From NCBI RefSeq assembly GCF_009796285.1, contig NZ_CP047020.1, positions 6,882,001 to 6,946,000 of the forward strand: 64,000 nucleotides of DNA. The letters run 5' to 3'. The first letter of the stretch is position 1, and each line of letters begins with the position of its first letter. This document shows positions 8,426 through 17,272 of the stretch, piece after piece. The position numbers were made by a program, and so were the translations under genes. The stretch comes from Streptomyces broussonetiae. Its GTDB lineage: Bacteria > Actinomycetota > Actinomycetes > Streptomycetales > Streptomycetaceae. Under the pieces are notes generated by a model. That model made no database searches. It was not told the origin of the DNA and worked only from the letters and a program-made list of their open reading frames with translations.

Positions 8426-8457
8426 AGTCACTCCGGCGGAATCCGCACGGAGTGACT
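8426..8457 (+). terminator. Terminator hairpin after the proline-rich hypothetical
   Basis: AGTCACTCCG (8426-8435) pairs with CGGAGTGACT (8448-8457), with an inner GCGG/CCGC extension and one bulged base. It starts 39 nt after the stop codon. Confidence 0.75.
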
Positions 8458-8822
8458 TCTGGTGTGCCCGGACGACGGACGGTCTTCCGCCCGCTGGCGG
8501 CCTCCCGGCCCGCGTTGCGGGCAGAGCGTCGATCGACAGGTCGGGCCGGCCCAGGGACCGTCACCGCAGTGGCGTCCGCGGTGCCGGCCCGCGAGCCGTG
8601 GCGAGCGGCCGTATGAGCGCACCCCTGGAGCGGATCTCGTACGGCCGTCGGGTGCGGCGCGGATGGCAGCCTGTTCCCTTTGCACCTCTGTCCGCCCGGC
8701 CGAGGCCCAGGCCGGGTGGCGGGTGGCGCACGACTGGTCCGCCGTCCGGCGCGGACCGGGTGGTCGGGGCCCGGTGGACTGCATACGGCCGCGGCGCACG
8801 GTCCCGTCCGGCGCCGTGACCT
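8458..8822. other. Intergenic gap, no gene seen
   Basis: 365 bp between convergent genes, G+C rich. Open frames here have weak third-position bias and arginine-rich, low-complexity translations, so I call none of them. Confidence 0.45.
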
Positions 8823-9443
8823 TCAGCGGGCCGCCGCGCGTCGCAGGACCTCCGAGACCGGACCGCCGGTGCGTGGAATGAGTGGCGGTGTCTCCGACAG
8901 GGCGAACGGCTCCGGAGCGGAGTCGGCGTTGGGGCGGCGTCCGCCGCGCCCCTCGCCGAGCACATGCCAGCCGTCGTGGGTCAGTGTGATGTACGCCCCG
9001 CAGCGCAGCCCGTGCAGCGTGCAGGCATCGCGCAGTCCCCACATCCAGGCGCCGTCCTCCTCCGTCCAGCGTGCGTCGCCCTCACGGCAGTAGAGCAGCA
9101 CGGCCGTGCGCACCGGAGTGCGGCGTCTCAGGTCATGTGGAATGACCCGGCGCAACTGGGCGAGCAGCGCGTTGCGGAACATCCATCCGTCGGCCGGCGC
9201 CGGACCGCGGCTGAACGACGCGCTGGCGCACAGCCGCTCGTCAGGATCCAGCACCGCCACGACCGCCGTGGACAGCTTCGGGTGGTGGCGGGCATGAAGC
9301 CCGCTGACGACTTCACGGGGGTTGCGCAGCAGAGGGATTCCGGCAGAAGCCCATTCAGCCGGCTCGAGCAGGCGGCTGGCAGAAACGGCGGACGCGGAGG
9401 TCGACAACGATGCCGCCGAGGACGAGGCGAATCCGAAGGTCAC
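8823..9443 (-). CDS. Conserved hypothetical protein
   Basis: A 206-aa protein that I cannot assign to a family. The first 25 residues are rich in Ser and Ala and weakly hydrophobic. The core has strands such as TAVVAVLDPDERLCASASF and RTAVLLYCREGDARWTEED, and a C-terminal tail rich in Arg and Pro. The block GLRDACTLHGLRCGAYITL with two cysteines may be structural. Codon usage is strongly Streptomyces-like throughout, supporting a real gene. It lies immediately downstream of recQ on the same strand, but a strong terminator at 9667-9702 separates them, so it probably has its own promoter in the 220-bp gap. A shorter start within the first 25 residues is possible. Confidence 0.65.
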   Translation of the reverse strand: MTFGFASSSAASLSTSASAVSASRLLEPAEWASAGIPLLRNPREVVSGLHARHHPKLSTAVVAVLDPDERLCASASFSRGPAPADGWMFRNALLAQLRRVIPHDLRRRTPVRTAVLLYCREGDARWTEEDGAWMWGLRDACTLHGLRCGAYITLTHDGWHVLGEGRGGRRPNADSAPEPFALSETPPLIPRTGGPVSEVLRRAAAR

Positions 9444-9666
9444 GTTCCTCCCTTCGGCTACGCGCCCATACTGCGGGCGAGGTCGGATTCGGGAGCGCGC
9501 ACCGCAGCAAAGCCCAACCGGATCACGGGCGAGCCGTGCGGGGAGCGGACCTCAATTCTTCCTGTCGAACTGAGATGCGGCAACGAGCAATTGGGGCCAC
9601 CGGCGGTTATCTGGAGGTGTGTGGCTTATATCCCTACCCAAAGCTTCGGCTGGTGATGCCTGACGT

Positions 9667-9702
9667 GTCCGGCCGCCGCCCCGCGTGGGGCGGCGGCCGG
9701 AC
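9667..9702 (-). terminator. Intrinsic terminator of recQ
   Basis: A perfect 16-bp stem (GTCCGGCCGCCGCCCC / GGGGCGGCGGCCGGAC) with a GCGT loop, starting 5 nt after the recQ stop codon. Confidence 0.9.
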
Positions 9703-9707
9703 CGTGG

Positions 9708-11873
9708 TCAGCCCTGGACGGCCAGGACCAGCGGCAACACCCCGCGTGCTCCGGACTTTCTCAGGAGTCGTGCCGCGACCGCGAGGGTCCAGCCCGTCTC
9801 GGTGAAGTCGTCGATCAGCAGAACCGGACCGTCGGCTTCGGCGAGTACTGATGCCAGGGCAGGCGGCACTGTCAACGCGCCGTCGAGGGCCTTCAGTCGC
9901 TGTGCGCTGTTGCTGCGCGGCACCCGCGGCACATCGTCGACGTACTCCACGGTGCCGAGCAGGGGCAGCCGACCGATCTCGGCGATCCGGGCTCCCAGGG
10001 AGTGGACCAATCGGGGCCGGGTCCGTGAGGCGACGGTGACGACGCCCACCGGTCGGGGCTTGGCGTCGGCGGCACCGGGGGCCCAGCCACCGGGGCCCTT
10101 CGCCCAGCCCGCCAGGACACCCACCACGGCCCGCGCCACGTCGTCCGGCACCGGAGTGTCCGGTGCCTGGGGCGCGAGGAGCGGACGCAGCCGGTTGCCC
10201 CAGCCGATGTCCGACAGTCGACCCAGCGCACGCCCCGGCGAGGCCTGTTCACCGGCCGGAATCCGCCCCTTGAGCGCGATGCCGATGGCCGGCAGGCCGG
10301 TCGGCCACATGCGGCGGGGCTCCACCTCGACCCCGGCCCGGTCGAGATCACTGCGCGCGGCGTCCACCGCCGTCGTGGAGGTGTCGGCGGTGAAGCGCGG
10401 CCCCGCGCAGTTGTCGCAGCGGCCGCAGGGTTTGGCGCCCTCGTCGTCCAGCTGGCGCTGAAGGAACTCCATCCGGCACTCGGTCGTGGACGCATAGGCC
10501 CGCATGGCCTCCTGCTCGGCCGAGCGCTGCCGGGCCACCCACTCGTACCGCCCGGCGTCGTACGACCACGGCTGCCCGGTCGCGACCCAACCGCCCTTGA
10601 CCCGGTGGACCGCTCCGTCCACGTCGAGGACCTTCAGCATGGTCTCCAGCCGGGAGCGGCGCAGTTCGACAAGGGGTTCCAGGGCGGGCAGCGACAGCGG
10701 CCCGTCGGCCCGGGAGAGGACGTCCAGGGTGCGCCGCACCAGCTCCTCGGAGGGGAATGCGAGTGAGGCGAAGTACTCCCAGATCGCCTCGTCCTCCCTG
10801 CCCGGCAGGAGCAGCACCTCGGCGTGCTCGACACCTCGGCCGGCCCGGCCGACCTGCTGGTAGTACGCGATGGGGGAGGAGGGGGAGCCGAGGTGGACAA
10901 CGAATCCGAGATCCGGCTTGTCGAAGCCCATGCCGAGCGCCGAGGTGGCCACGAGCGCCTTGACCCGGTTGGCGAGCAGGTCGTCCTCGGCCTGCTGTCG
11001 TTCGGCGTTCTCCGTCTTGCCCGTGTACGAGGCGACGGCGTGGCCGCGTTGCCGCAGGAAGGCGGTGACCTCCTCCGCGGCGGCGACGGTGAGCGTGTAG
11101 ACGATCCCGGAGCCCGGCAGGTCGTCGAGATGGTCGGCGAGCCAGGCCATCCGGTGCGCGGCATCCGGCAGCCGCAGCACCCCGAGGCTGAGGCTCTCCC
11201 GGTCCAGCGGCCCGCGCAGCACCAGGGCGTCCGACGTGCTGCCCGTCCCGAGCTGGTCGGCGACATCCGCCGTCACCCGTGCGTTGGCCGTGGCGGTGGT
11301 GGCCAGCACGGGCACACCGGGCGGCAGATCGCCCAGCATGGTGCGCAGCCGCCGGTAGTCGGGGCGGAAGTCGTGGCCCCAGTCGGAGATGCAGTGGGCC
11401 TCGTCCACGACCAGCAGGCCGGTCGCTGCGGCCAGTTTGGGCAGGACCTGGTCGCGGAAGTCGGGATTGTTCAGCCGCTCCGGGCTGACGAGCAGGACAT
11501 CGACCTCGCCGGCCGCGATCTCGGCCTGGACGGCGTCCCACTCCTCGGTGTTCGCGGAATTGATGGTCCGGGCGTGAATACCGGCCCGGGCCGCCGCCTC
11601 CACCTGATTGCGCATGAGCGCGAGCAGCGGCGAGACGATCACGGTGGGCCCGCTCCCTCTGGCCCTAAGCAGCGAGGTCGCCACGAAGTACACCGCGGAC
11701 TTGCCCCAGCCCGTGCGCTGTACGACCAGGGCTCGGCGCCGGTCGGCGACCAGTGCCTCGATCGCCCGCCACTGGTCCTCGCGCAGCCGGCCCCCGCCCG
11801 TGGCGTTTCCGACGAGCCGGGCGAGGACGGCGTCCGCCTGCGCCCGGAGATCCGCGTTGCTCGTGTGCTCCAT
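9708..11873 (-). CDS. recQ: RecQ family ATP-dependent DNA helicase
   Basis: About 721 aa. RecQ helicases unwind DNA 3' to 5' in recombination and fork repair. Visible helicase motifs are LREDQWRAIEAL (motif 0), QRTGWGKSAVYF (Walker A), VSPLLALMRNQ (Ia), VVDEAHCISDWGHDFRPDY (II plus the aromatic-rich loop), ATTATA (III), and QVGRAGRG (VI). A zinc-site cluster follows (C.MEFLQRQLDDEGAKPCGRCDNC). The last about 200 residues form an actinobacterial C-terminal extension; PVLLIDDFTETGWTLAVAARLL resembles a phosphoribosyltransferase PRPP loop (ID D-F/T-T-G) rather than HRDC. ATG at 11873 was chosen; ATG 11882 and TTG 11903 are in frame, with no better ribosome site. DnaA boxes lie upstream. Confidence 0.9.
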   Translation of the reverse strand: MEHTSNADLRAQADAVLARLVGNATGGGRLREDQWRAIEALVADRRRALVVQRTGWGKSAVYFVATSLLRARGSGPTVIVSPLLALMRNQVEAAARAGIHARTINSANTEEWDAVQAEIAAGEVDVLLVSPERLNNPDFRDQVLPKLAAATGLLVVDEAHCISDWGHDFRPDYRRLRTMLGDLPPGVPVLATTATANARVTADVADQLGTGSTSDALVLRGPLDRESLSLGVLRLPDAAHRMAWLADHLDDLPGSGIVYTLTVAAAEEVTAFLRQRGHAVASYTGKTENAERQQAEDDLLANRVKALVATSALGMGFDKPDLGFVVHLGSPSSPIAYYQQVGRAGRGVEHAEVLLLPGREDEAIWEYFASLAFPSEELVRRTLDVLSRADGPLSLPALEPLVELRRSRLETMLKVLDVDGAVHRVKGGWVATGQPWSYDAGRYEWVARQRSAEQEAMRAYASTTECRMEFLQRQLDDEGAKPCGRCDNCAGPRFTADTSTTAVDAARSDLDRAGVEVEPRRMWPTGLPAIGIALKGRIPAGEQASPGRALGRLSDIGWGNRLRPLLAPQAPDTPVPDDVARAVVGVLAGWAKGPGGWAPGAADAKPRPVGVVTVASRTRPRLVHSLGARIAEIGRLPLLGTVEYVDDVPRVPRSNSAQRLKALDGALTVPPALASVLAEADGPVLLIDDFTETGWTLAVAARLLRKSGARGVLPLVLAVQG

Positions 11874-11925
11874 GCGTTCCATACAACAGGACGGGACCGA
11901 CAACCGGGTGAGCCCGGGCCGAGGC

Positions 11926-11975
11926 TGTGGACAACCGCGATGATCTTGTCATGTCCCTGATTTGACTTATCCACA
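11926..11975. promoter_or_regulatory. Pair of DnaA boxes between recQ and the DUF4192 gene
   Basis: TGTGGACAA (11926-11934) is the reverse of TTGTCCACA, the preferred Streptomyces DnaA box. TTATCCACA (11967-11975) is a perfect classical box. They are inverted to each other and 32 bp apart, in the divergent promoter region. No cluster of further boxes, AT-rich unwinding element, dnaA or dnaN is nearby, so this is not oriC. A role in DnaA control of recQ or the DUF4192 gene is inferred. Confidence 0.6.
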
Positions 11976-12015
11976 GGCGCAAGCGGGATCGCGAGATCCG
12001 CGAGATCGTCTCCGC

Positions 12016-13569
12016 ATGACGAATCACGGGGAAACCACCGGACCCATCGAAAACGGCGACATCTCCGGACAGGACCCGTTCACCGGGCAGTCCGCGCACG
12101 ACACGCAGGTCACTCTACGCACCCCCGCCGAGCTGGCCGACGCCCTGCCCTATCTGCTCGGCTACCGCCCGGAGGACAGCATGGTGCTGGTCGCCCTTCA
12201 CGACCGCGAAGGCGGCGGCCGGTTCGGCGGCCGGGCCCGCCTCGGCATCCCCGCGCACGAGGAGGACTGGGCGGCAGCCGCACGCCAGCTGGCCCAGGGA
12301 CTGGTCAGGGGCAGCGAGCGGCGGAGCTCCCGCCCGGAGCAGATGGTGGCCTACGTCTGCCAGGATCCGGCCCCGGGAGAGTCCGGCCGGGACGTCAAAC
12401 GACGGCTCGAGCGGCTGGCCCAGCTGCTGCGCACCGAGTGCGGAGATCTCGACGTGCCGGTCATTGAAGCGCTGTGCATCTCGGACGGCCGCTACTGGTC
12501 GTACTGCTGTCCGATCGAGGGCTGCTGCCCCGAGGACGGCTCGCCGATGGGCCTTCCCGGTACCTCCGTGCTGGCAGCCGCGGCCACCTACGCCGGTATC
12601 CAGGTGCGCGGCACTCTCAGGGAGTTGCGTGCCAGGCTGCAGCCCTGGGAGACCACCGCGGTCCTGGAGCAGGAGGCCGCGCTGGATGCGGCGGGGATGA
12701 CCCAGGTGCCCCGCATCCTCGATGAGACGTCCCGTGCCGAAGTGGCCGAAGAGACCATCGCCCTCGCCGAGCGGGTCATGCGTCGGCTCGCCGCGGCAGC
12801 GCCCGTCTCGGGCGCGCATCCGGCGGATCTGCGTGACGACGACCTGCTCGCGCACGACGAGGCGGCGACGCTCATTCTCGGTCTCCAGGACCGCACGACC
12901 CGCGACCGGGCGGCGGCCTGGATGGAAGGCGAAGAGGCCGGCCCGGCTCTCCGTCTCTGGCGCGCCGTCGCACGCCGCTGTGTCCGTCCGTACGGCGAGC
13001 ACGCCGCGGCCCCGTTGACCCTGGTCGGCTGGGTCGCCTGGTCGACGGGCGACGAACTGGAGGCCCGTGAGGCGCTGGCCATGGCCCTGGGTGCGGATCC
13101 CGACTACCTGTTCGCGCGGTTGCTGCACCAGGCCTGCAACGAGGGGCTCGACCCCGAAGCGATCCGCCGCTGCCTGCGCGCGGGTCGCACGGACCCCGCG
13201 TCGGCGCAGACCACGCAACAGCCGGATCCGGCAAAGGAGTCGGCCCGGTCCGGGCTCCCGGCCACCGACGGCGCGACACCCGGAGCGACTGCGGAGTTGG
13301 ACGACCGGGCGGCTGGACCGGGCTCGGCCACGGGGGCACGCCGACGCCGTCGCATGCGGCCCACGGACGGCAACGAAGGTCGTCGCGAGGCCCGGTCGGG
13401 GGGCGGCCGACGGCGGCCGACCGGCTCCCGCCCCCGGTCATCCGCGGCCGAACCCTCCCGGCCCGGCATGCGCGGGCCCGGTGGCACGCGCCCGCGTGCG
13501 TCGGACCGGGACACGACGAGCACCGCGCAGTCGGCGAACGGCCTTCGCGAGTCCGAGGGGGACGGATGA
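12016..13569 (+). CDS. DUF4192 domain-containing protein
   Basis: A 517-aa actinobacterial protein. The DUF4192 domain covers about residues 25-390: it starts LRTPAELADALPYLLGYRPEDSMVLVALHD and includes a cysteine-rich YWSYCCPIEGCCPEDGSPM block and a later helical part (APLTLVGWVAWSTGDELEAREALAMAL). The function of DUF4192 is not known. The last about 120 residues are Arg/Gly/Pro-rich and probably disordered. ATG at 12016 fits the family start; there is no strong ribosome site. The stop codon overlaps an ATG in another frame (ATGA at 13566-13569), which may allow coupling into the following open stretch. It is divergent from recQ. Confidence 0.82.
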   Translation: MTNHGETTGPIENGDISGQDPFTGQSAHDTQVTLRTPAELADALPYLLGYRPEDSMVLVALHDREGGGRFGGRARLGIPAHEEDWAAAARQLAQGLVRGSERRSSRPEQMVAYVCQDPAPGESGRDVKRRLERLAQLLRTECGDLDVPVIEALCISDGRYWSYCCPIEGCCPEDGSPMGLPGTSVLAAAATYAGIQVRGTLRELRARLQPWETTAVLEQEAALDAAGMTQVPRILDETSRAEVAEETIALAERVMRRLAAAAPVSGAHPADLRDDDLLAHDEAATLILGLQDRTTRDRAAAWMEGEEAGPALRLWRAVARRCVRPYGEHAAAPLTLVGWVAWSTGDELEAREALAMALGADPDYLFARLLHQACNEGLDPEAIRRCLRAGRTDPASAQTTQQPDPAKESARSGLPATDGATPGATAELDDRAAGPGSATGARRRRRMRPTDGNEGRREARSGGGRRRPTGSRPRSSAAEPSRPGMRGPGGTRPRASDRDTTSTAQSANGLRESEGDG

Positions 13570-14030
13570 GCGCTTGGTCCCTGGCCGAGCAGGCCCGCGC
13601 AGCGCGATCCTGCGGCGCACCGGCGCAAACGGCGTGGGGTGGGCGCCCGCGAAGCCTGCGCGCCTACCGGTTCCCGGCCCGGCCGAGGGCATCCCGACTG
13701 TGCCGCCGCGGCGCCGGTGCGGTCCTCGGTCGCCTGGCAGGCCTGGCGCACCGGACACGCCGGCGTGCCCCCGGAGCACGCCCGGGAGCCCCACGCGCCC
13801 GGTGGTGGCGCAAGGCCGCGAGCGTACTGAACGGCGCCCTCGCCGGTCCGTCACACCACCGTTCGGTCGGCCTCTGCGAGCCGGGCCGTGACCCGGACGA
13901 GGCCCTTGGCGTTCACCTGAGTGGCGGAACACCTGGGCGGGCCCTGCCGCCGTACGACCGTCGTCTCCCGGGGCACCCCACCGGTCGCCCAGCACGTCCG
14001 AGGCACACCGAGCGCAGAAGAAGCCATGCC
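13570..14030 (+). other. Ambiguous 461-bp stretch before the debranching-like gene
   Basis: The frame of the downstream gene stays open back to an ATG at 13566 that overlaps the DUF4192 stop (ATGA). The translation of this part is arginine- and proline-rich, third-position G+C is lower than in the real genes around it, and no family resemblance is seen until after 14031. I treat it as untranslated or decayed sequence. The alternative is an N-terminal extension of about 155 residues made by translational coupling. Confidence 0.4.
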
Positions 14031-16223
14031 ATGCACCAGCAGTCGACTTCGCCCTCCGCAGCCGACGCCGCGCGGCCGCCCTGGGGCAGGCCCGTGCAGT
14101 TCCAGCCGGACGGCACTGCCGCGTGGGCAGCGGCGCCCACCGCCGCCTCGCCGCCCTTCGATCCCCGCTCGCCCTTCCCGGCCGGCCCCGGCGGGCTTTT
14201 GCCCCCGGCTCCTCAACGCATCCGACGGCCCATCCCGGCCCCGCCACCCCGCACAGCGGCAGCCGGCCGTCCGGCGCCCGAACTGCCGCCCACCCATGCG
14301 GCGTTGATCTGCGTCGCCCTGCCCGGCCTCGCCATCTCCGGCGAGCTGGGACAACTGGCGGGCCGTGGACTGGACGGGTTCTACCGAGGGGGCAGACGCC
14401 TGCTCTCACGGTGCCAGGTCCGCGTGGCAGGCCGCGAACCGCTCGCCGTGCAGGCCAGGATGACGGGAGCCGACAGTGCCCGTTTCATCGGCACCCTGCG
14501 GGCTTCCCCTGCGGCGGGCCCCGATCCCGATGTCGTGGTCGAGCGAACGCGTCGTGCCGAGGGAACCGAACGGATCACCCTCCGCAACGCCGCGGCACGA
14601 CCATTGAGGCTGCCCGTCGAGGTCGCGCTCGGCACCGATCTCGCGGAACTGGGCACCATCGCCTCCGGCACCACGGGCCCCGAACTCCCCGCCACCGTCC
14701 ACGACTCGGGTCTGCGCTGGGCCAGAGCCGGTGTGGCGTCCTGCGTCACTGCCGACCCGCCGCCCTCGGACGCTCTGGCGTCCGCCGGACTGCTGCGCTG
14801 GGAACTGGAACTGCCGCCGGGCGGGACGGCAACCGTGGAACTGCGGGTACGGCTCGATCGCGCGGGCCCGTTGCGATCCGCGGGCCAGACCACGACCAGC
14901 CCCTTCGCACCCGCCCGGGCGACGGGCGACGACCCTCGGGTCGGCCCGCTGTTGCACGAGGCCGTCGCCGCCCTCCAGGCCCTGCTCCTGCGCGACCCCG
15001 CCCATCCTTCCGACACCCATCTCGCGGCAGGTGCGCCCTGGCGCTGTGGTCTGGCGCCCGCCGAAGCCCTCGCCGCAGCCCGCATGTCCCTGCCCCTGGG
15101 CACCCGGCTCGCCACAGGCACACTGCGCACCCTCGCCCGCACTCAGCTCCGGGACGCCGATCCACGGGCCAGCCTGATCCCGGGACCACGACGCGACGCC
15201 GGCCCGATCCTCCCACCGAGCTGCACGGGAACGGAGGCCACGCTGCTCTTTCCCGTCCTGCTCGCCGAGGCCCGCCGCTGGGGTCTGCCCGAGCAGGAGG
15301 TGAGGGAACTGCTGCCCGCCGCGGAGCGCTGCCTCGCCTGGTTGCGGACGGCCGTCGGCGACAGCACCTATCTCCCCGACTTCCGACCCAAAGGTCCTGT
15401 CCGCTGCGAAACACAGGCCCACGCGCACCGGGCGGCCCTGCTCGGCGCCGATCTCCTCGACGCCTACGACCGGCCCGGCGCCGACGAGTTGCGCAAGTGG
15501 GCCCAGGTCCTGCGGGCAGCGTTCCGTGCCGACTTCTGGCTCGAGGACCACGGCGGTGGCCGCCCGGCCGCGGCCCTGACCGCGGACGGCCGTCCCGTGC
15601 CCCATCTGGGCTCCGCCGCCGTGCACCTCCTCGACACCGGCCTGCTCGGCTCCGGCCGTCTCGCCCCTGGCCTCCTCGACCAGGTGCAGACCGAACACCT
15701 CGCCCGGCTGCTCGGCACCCCCGCCCTGGACGCGGGCTGGGGACTGCGAAGTCTCAGCGTCAAGGAGCCCGGACATAACCCGTTCGGCCACCGGAGTGGA
15801 GCCGTCCGGGTTCATGAGACCGCACTCGCCATCACCGGTCTGGCCGCCGTCGGCTACGAGAAGGAAGCAGGCGGCCTGCTGAGAGGCCTGCTGGAAGCGG
15901 CGGAACACTTCGGCCACCGGCTGCCGGAGATGTTCGCAGGGGAACAGCGCTCCGCGGGGAGCGCCCCCGTCCCGCACCCGGCGGCCTGCCGCCCGGCGGC
16001 CACCGCCGCAGCCTCCGCGATCATGGTGCTCATCGCCCTCGCGGGTATTCGCCCCGACATCCCCGCCCGAACGGTCACCTTGTGTCCCGTGCGCAGCGCC
16101 CCGCTCGGTGAACTCGTCCTCACCGGGTTGCGCGTCGCCGGTGCCCCCTTCGCCGTGCGGATCAGCCGACTGGGTCTGGCCATGGTCGAGGAGGCGGCGG
16201 ACGGCCTGCAACTGGGAGTGTGA
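14031..16223 (+). CDS. Glycogen debranching N-terminal domain protein (amylo-alpha-1,6-glucosidase-like)
   Basis: About 730 aa. Residues 1-85 are proline-rich and probably disordered. A beta-rich GDE N-terminal-bis domain follows from about residue 88 (HAALICVALPGLAISGELGQLAGRG.DGFYRGG is its hallmark, here quoted in parts). A helical alpha/alpha-barrel part resembling GH63/GH15 hydrolases then runs from about residue 310 to 690, with CETQAHAHRAALLGADLLDAY and HETALAITGLAAVGY blocks. Such proteins act on glycogen or other alpha-glucans, or use the fold differently; catalytic acids cannot be confirmed by eye. ATG 14031 was chosen for its AGAAGAAG ribosome site. The Nudix gene follows after about 130 nt. 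Confidence 0.75.
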   Translation: MHQQSTSPSAADAARPPWGRPVQFQPDGTAAWAAAPTAASPPFDPRSPFPAGPGGLLPPAPQRIRRPIPAPPPRTAAAGRPAPELPPTHAALICVALPGLAISGELGQLAGRGLDGFYRGGRRLLSRCQVRVAGREPLAVQARMTGADSARFIGTLRASPAAGPDPDVVVERTRRAEGTERITLRNAAARPLRLPVEVALGTDLAELGTIASGTTGPELPATVHDSGLRWARAGVASCVTADPPPSDALASAGLLRWELELPPGGTATVELRVRLDRAGPLRSAGQTTTSPFAPARATGDDPRVGPLLHEAVAALQALLLRDPAHPSDTHLAAGAPWRCGLAPAEALAAARMSLPLGTRLATGTLRTLARTQLRDADPRASLIPGPRRDAGPILPPSCTGTEATLLFPVLLAEARRWGLPEQEVRELLPAAERCLAWLRTAVGDSTYLPDFRPKGPVRCETQAHAHRAALLGADLLDAYDRPGADELRKWAQVLRAAFRADFWLEDHGGGRPAAALTADGRPVPHLGSAAVHLLDTGLLGSGRLAPGLLDQVQTEHLARLLGTPALDAGWGLRSLSVKEPGHNPFGHRSGAVRVHETALAITGLAAVGYEKEAGGLLRGLLEAAEHFGHRLPEMFAGEQRSAGSAPVPHPAACRPAATAAASAIMVLIALAGIRPDIPARTVTLCPVRSAPLGELVLTGLRVAGAPFAVRISRLGLAMVEEAADGLQLGV

Positions 16224-16340
16224 CCTTGTACGACGGGACAGACCAAAGAAACGGAGCCGACCCTGCGCCCCATACCGGAACGAAGCGTGGCCACCACTGA
16301 TGCGGCCGACGAAGGGCGTGTTTATCGTCAGGCAGACGAC

Positions 16341-16346
16341 TATGAT
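16341..16346 (+). promoter_or_regulatory. Candidate -10 element (leaderless) of the Nudix gene
   Basis: TATGAT, one base from the consensus TATAAT, lies 6 nt before the ATG at 16353, and no ribosome site precedes that ATG. No good -35 hexamer is seen at 17-18 bp. Confidence 0.5.
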
Positions 16347-16352
16347 CGCGGC

Positions 16353-17111
16353 ATGCCCTACGACCCGTCAGCCTTTCCGCCCTTCGCCGTCACCGTGGAC
16401 CTGGTCGTGCTGACCGTGCGCCGCCATGCCCTGTGCGCGCTGGCGGTACGCAGGGGCGAGCCCCCCTTCCAGGGGCGCTGGGCGCTGCCCGGCGGCTTCG
16501 TACGGGCCGACGAGGACCTCTCGCAGGCGGCCGCGCGCGAACTCGTGGAGGAGACCGGGCTGAGGGCACATGATCCCGCGGCTCCGGCCCAGGACAACGG
16601 GGCCCATCTCGAGCAGCTCGCCACCTATGGCGATCCCAAGCGTGACCCGCGTATGCGGGTGGTCAGTGTCGCTCACCTTGCGCTCGCTCCCGACCTGCCC
16701 GCCCCACGCGCGGGAGGCGACGCGAGCAACGCGCGCTGGGCACCGGTCGAGGAGCTGCTCCAGCAGGGAGGTTACGGCCGTGACGGCGAGCCGGTGGCGC
16801 CGCTCGCTTTCGACCACGCCCAGATCCTCGCCGACGGCGTGGAGCGGGCCCGGTCCAAGATCGAGTACTCCTCGCTGGCCACCGCGTTCTGTCCGCCCGA
16901 GTTCACCGTCGGCGAGCTGCGGCGGGTGTACGAGGCGGTGTGGGCGGTGGCGCTCGATCCCCGCAACTTCCATCGCAAGGTCACTGGCACCCCCGGATTC
17001 CTCGTTCCCACGGGAGGAACGACCACGCGCCAGGGCGGTCGGCCGGCACAGCTCTTCCGGGCCGGCGGCGCCACCCTGCTCAATCCGCCGATGCTGCGCC
17101 CCGAGGTCTGA
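16353..17111 (+). CDS. Nudix hydrolase with C-terminal winged-helix domain (NrtR-like)
   Basis: 252 aa from the chosen ATG. The N-terminal half is a Nudix domain with a complete Nudix box (GFVRADEDLSQAAARELVEETGL region at about residues 47-70: G-x5-E-x7-RELVEETGL), so metal-dependent pyrophosphohydrolase activity is plausible. The C-terminal about 90 residues (FTVGELRRVYEAVWAVALD, then RNFHRKVTGTPGFLV) form the winged helix found in NrtR, an ADP-ribose-responsive repressor of NAD genes, and in related ADP-ribose pyrophosphatases. No NAD biosynthesis gene is adjacent, so a repressor role is only possible. GTG 16287 is an alternative start, but the TATGAT element just before 16353 argues for a leaderless ATG. 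Confidence 0.85.
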   Translation: MPYDPSAFPPFAVTVDLVVLTVRRHALCALAVRRGEPPFQGRWALPGGFVRADEDLSQAAARELVEETGLRAHDPAAPAQDNGAHLEQLATYGDPKRDPRMRVVSVAHLALAPDLPAPRAGGDASNARWAPVEELLQQGGYGRDGEPVAPLAFDHAQILADGVERARSKIEYSSLATAFCPPEFTVGELRRVYEAVWAVALDPRNFHRKVTGTPGFLVPTGGTTTRQGGRPAQLFRAGGATLLNPPMLRPEV

Positions 17112-17259
17112 GCGGCATGGAGACCGGCCGGTAGGCAGCCGGGGACAGGCTGTCCAATTGGAGTCCCGGCTCCATCGAACGGCGGACATTAATCCAGCCT
17201 GGCCGCAGCGCGCATCCGGGACAGATCTGATAATGCACGAAAAAACGGGCATAGCACGC

Positions 17260-17265
17260 TATCTT
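17260..17265 (+). promoter_or_regulatory. Candidate -10 element (leaderless) of the ABC fusion gene
   Basis: TATCTT lies 7 nt before the GTG at 17273. There is no recognisable ribosome site. The surrounding region is AT-rich for this genome. Confidence 0.35.
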
Positions 17266-17272
17266 GCTGCAG

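Noticed and set aside
11926..11975. Chromosome replication origin
   Set aside because: Only two DnaA boxes, no dnaA/dnaN/gyrB neighbourhood, no AT-rich unwinding element.
13438..14409. 323-codon minus-strand frame covering the gap before the debranching-like gene
   Set aside because: Low-complexity Arg/Gly composition, no ribosome site, overlaps the N-terminal part of the next gene.
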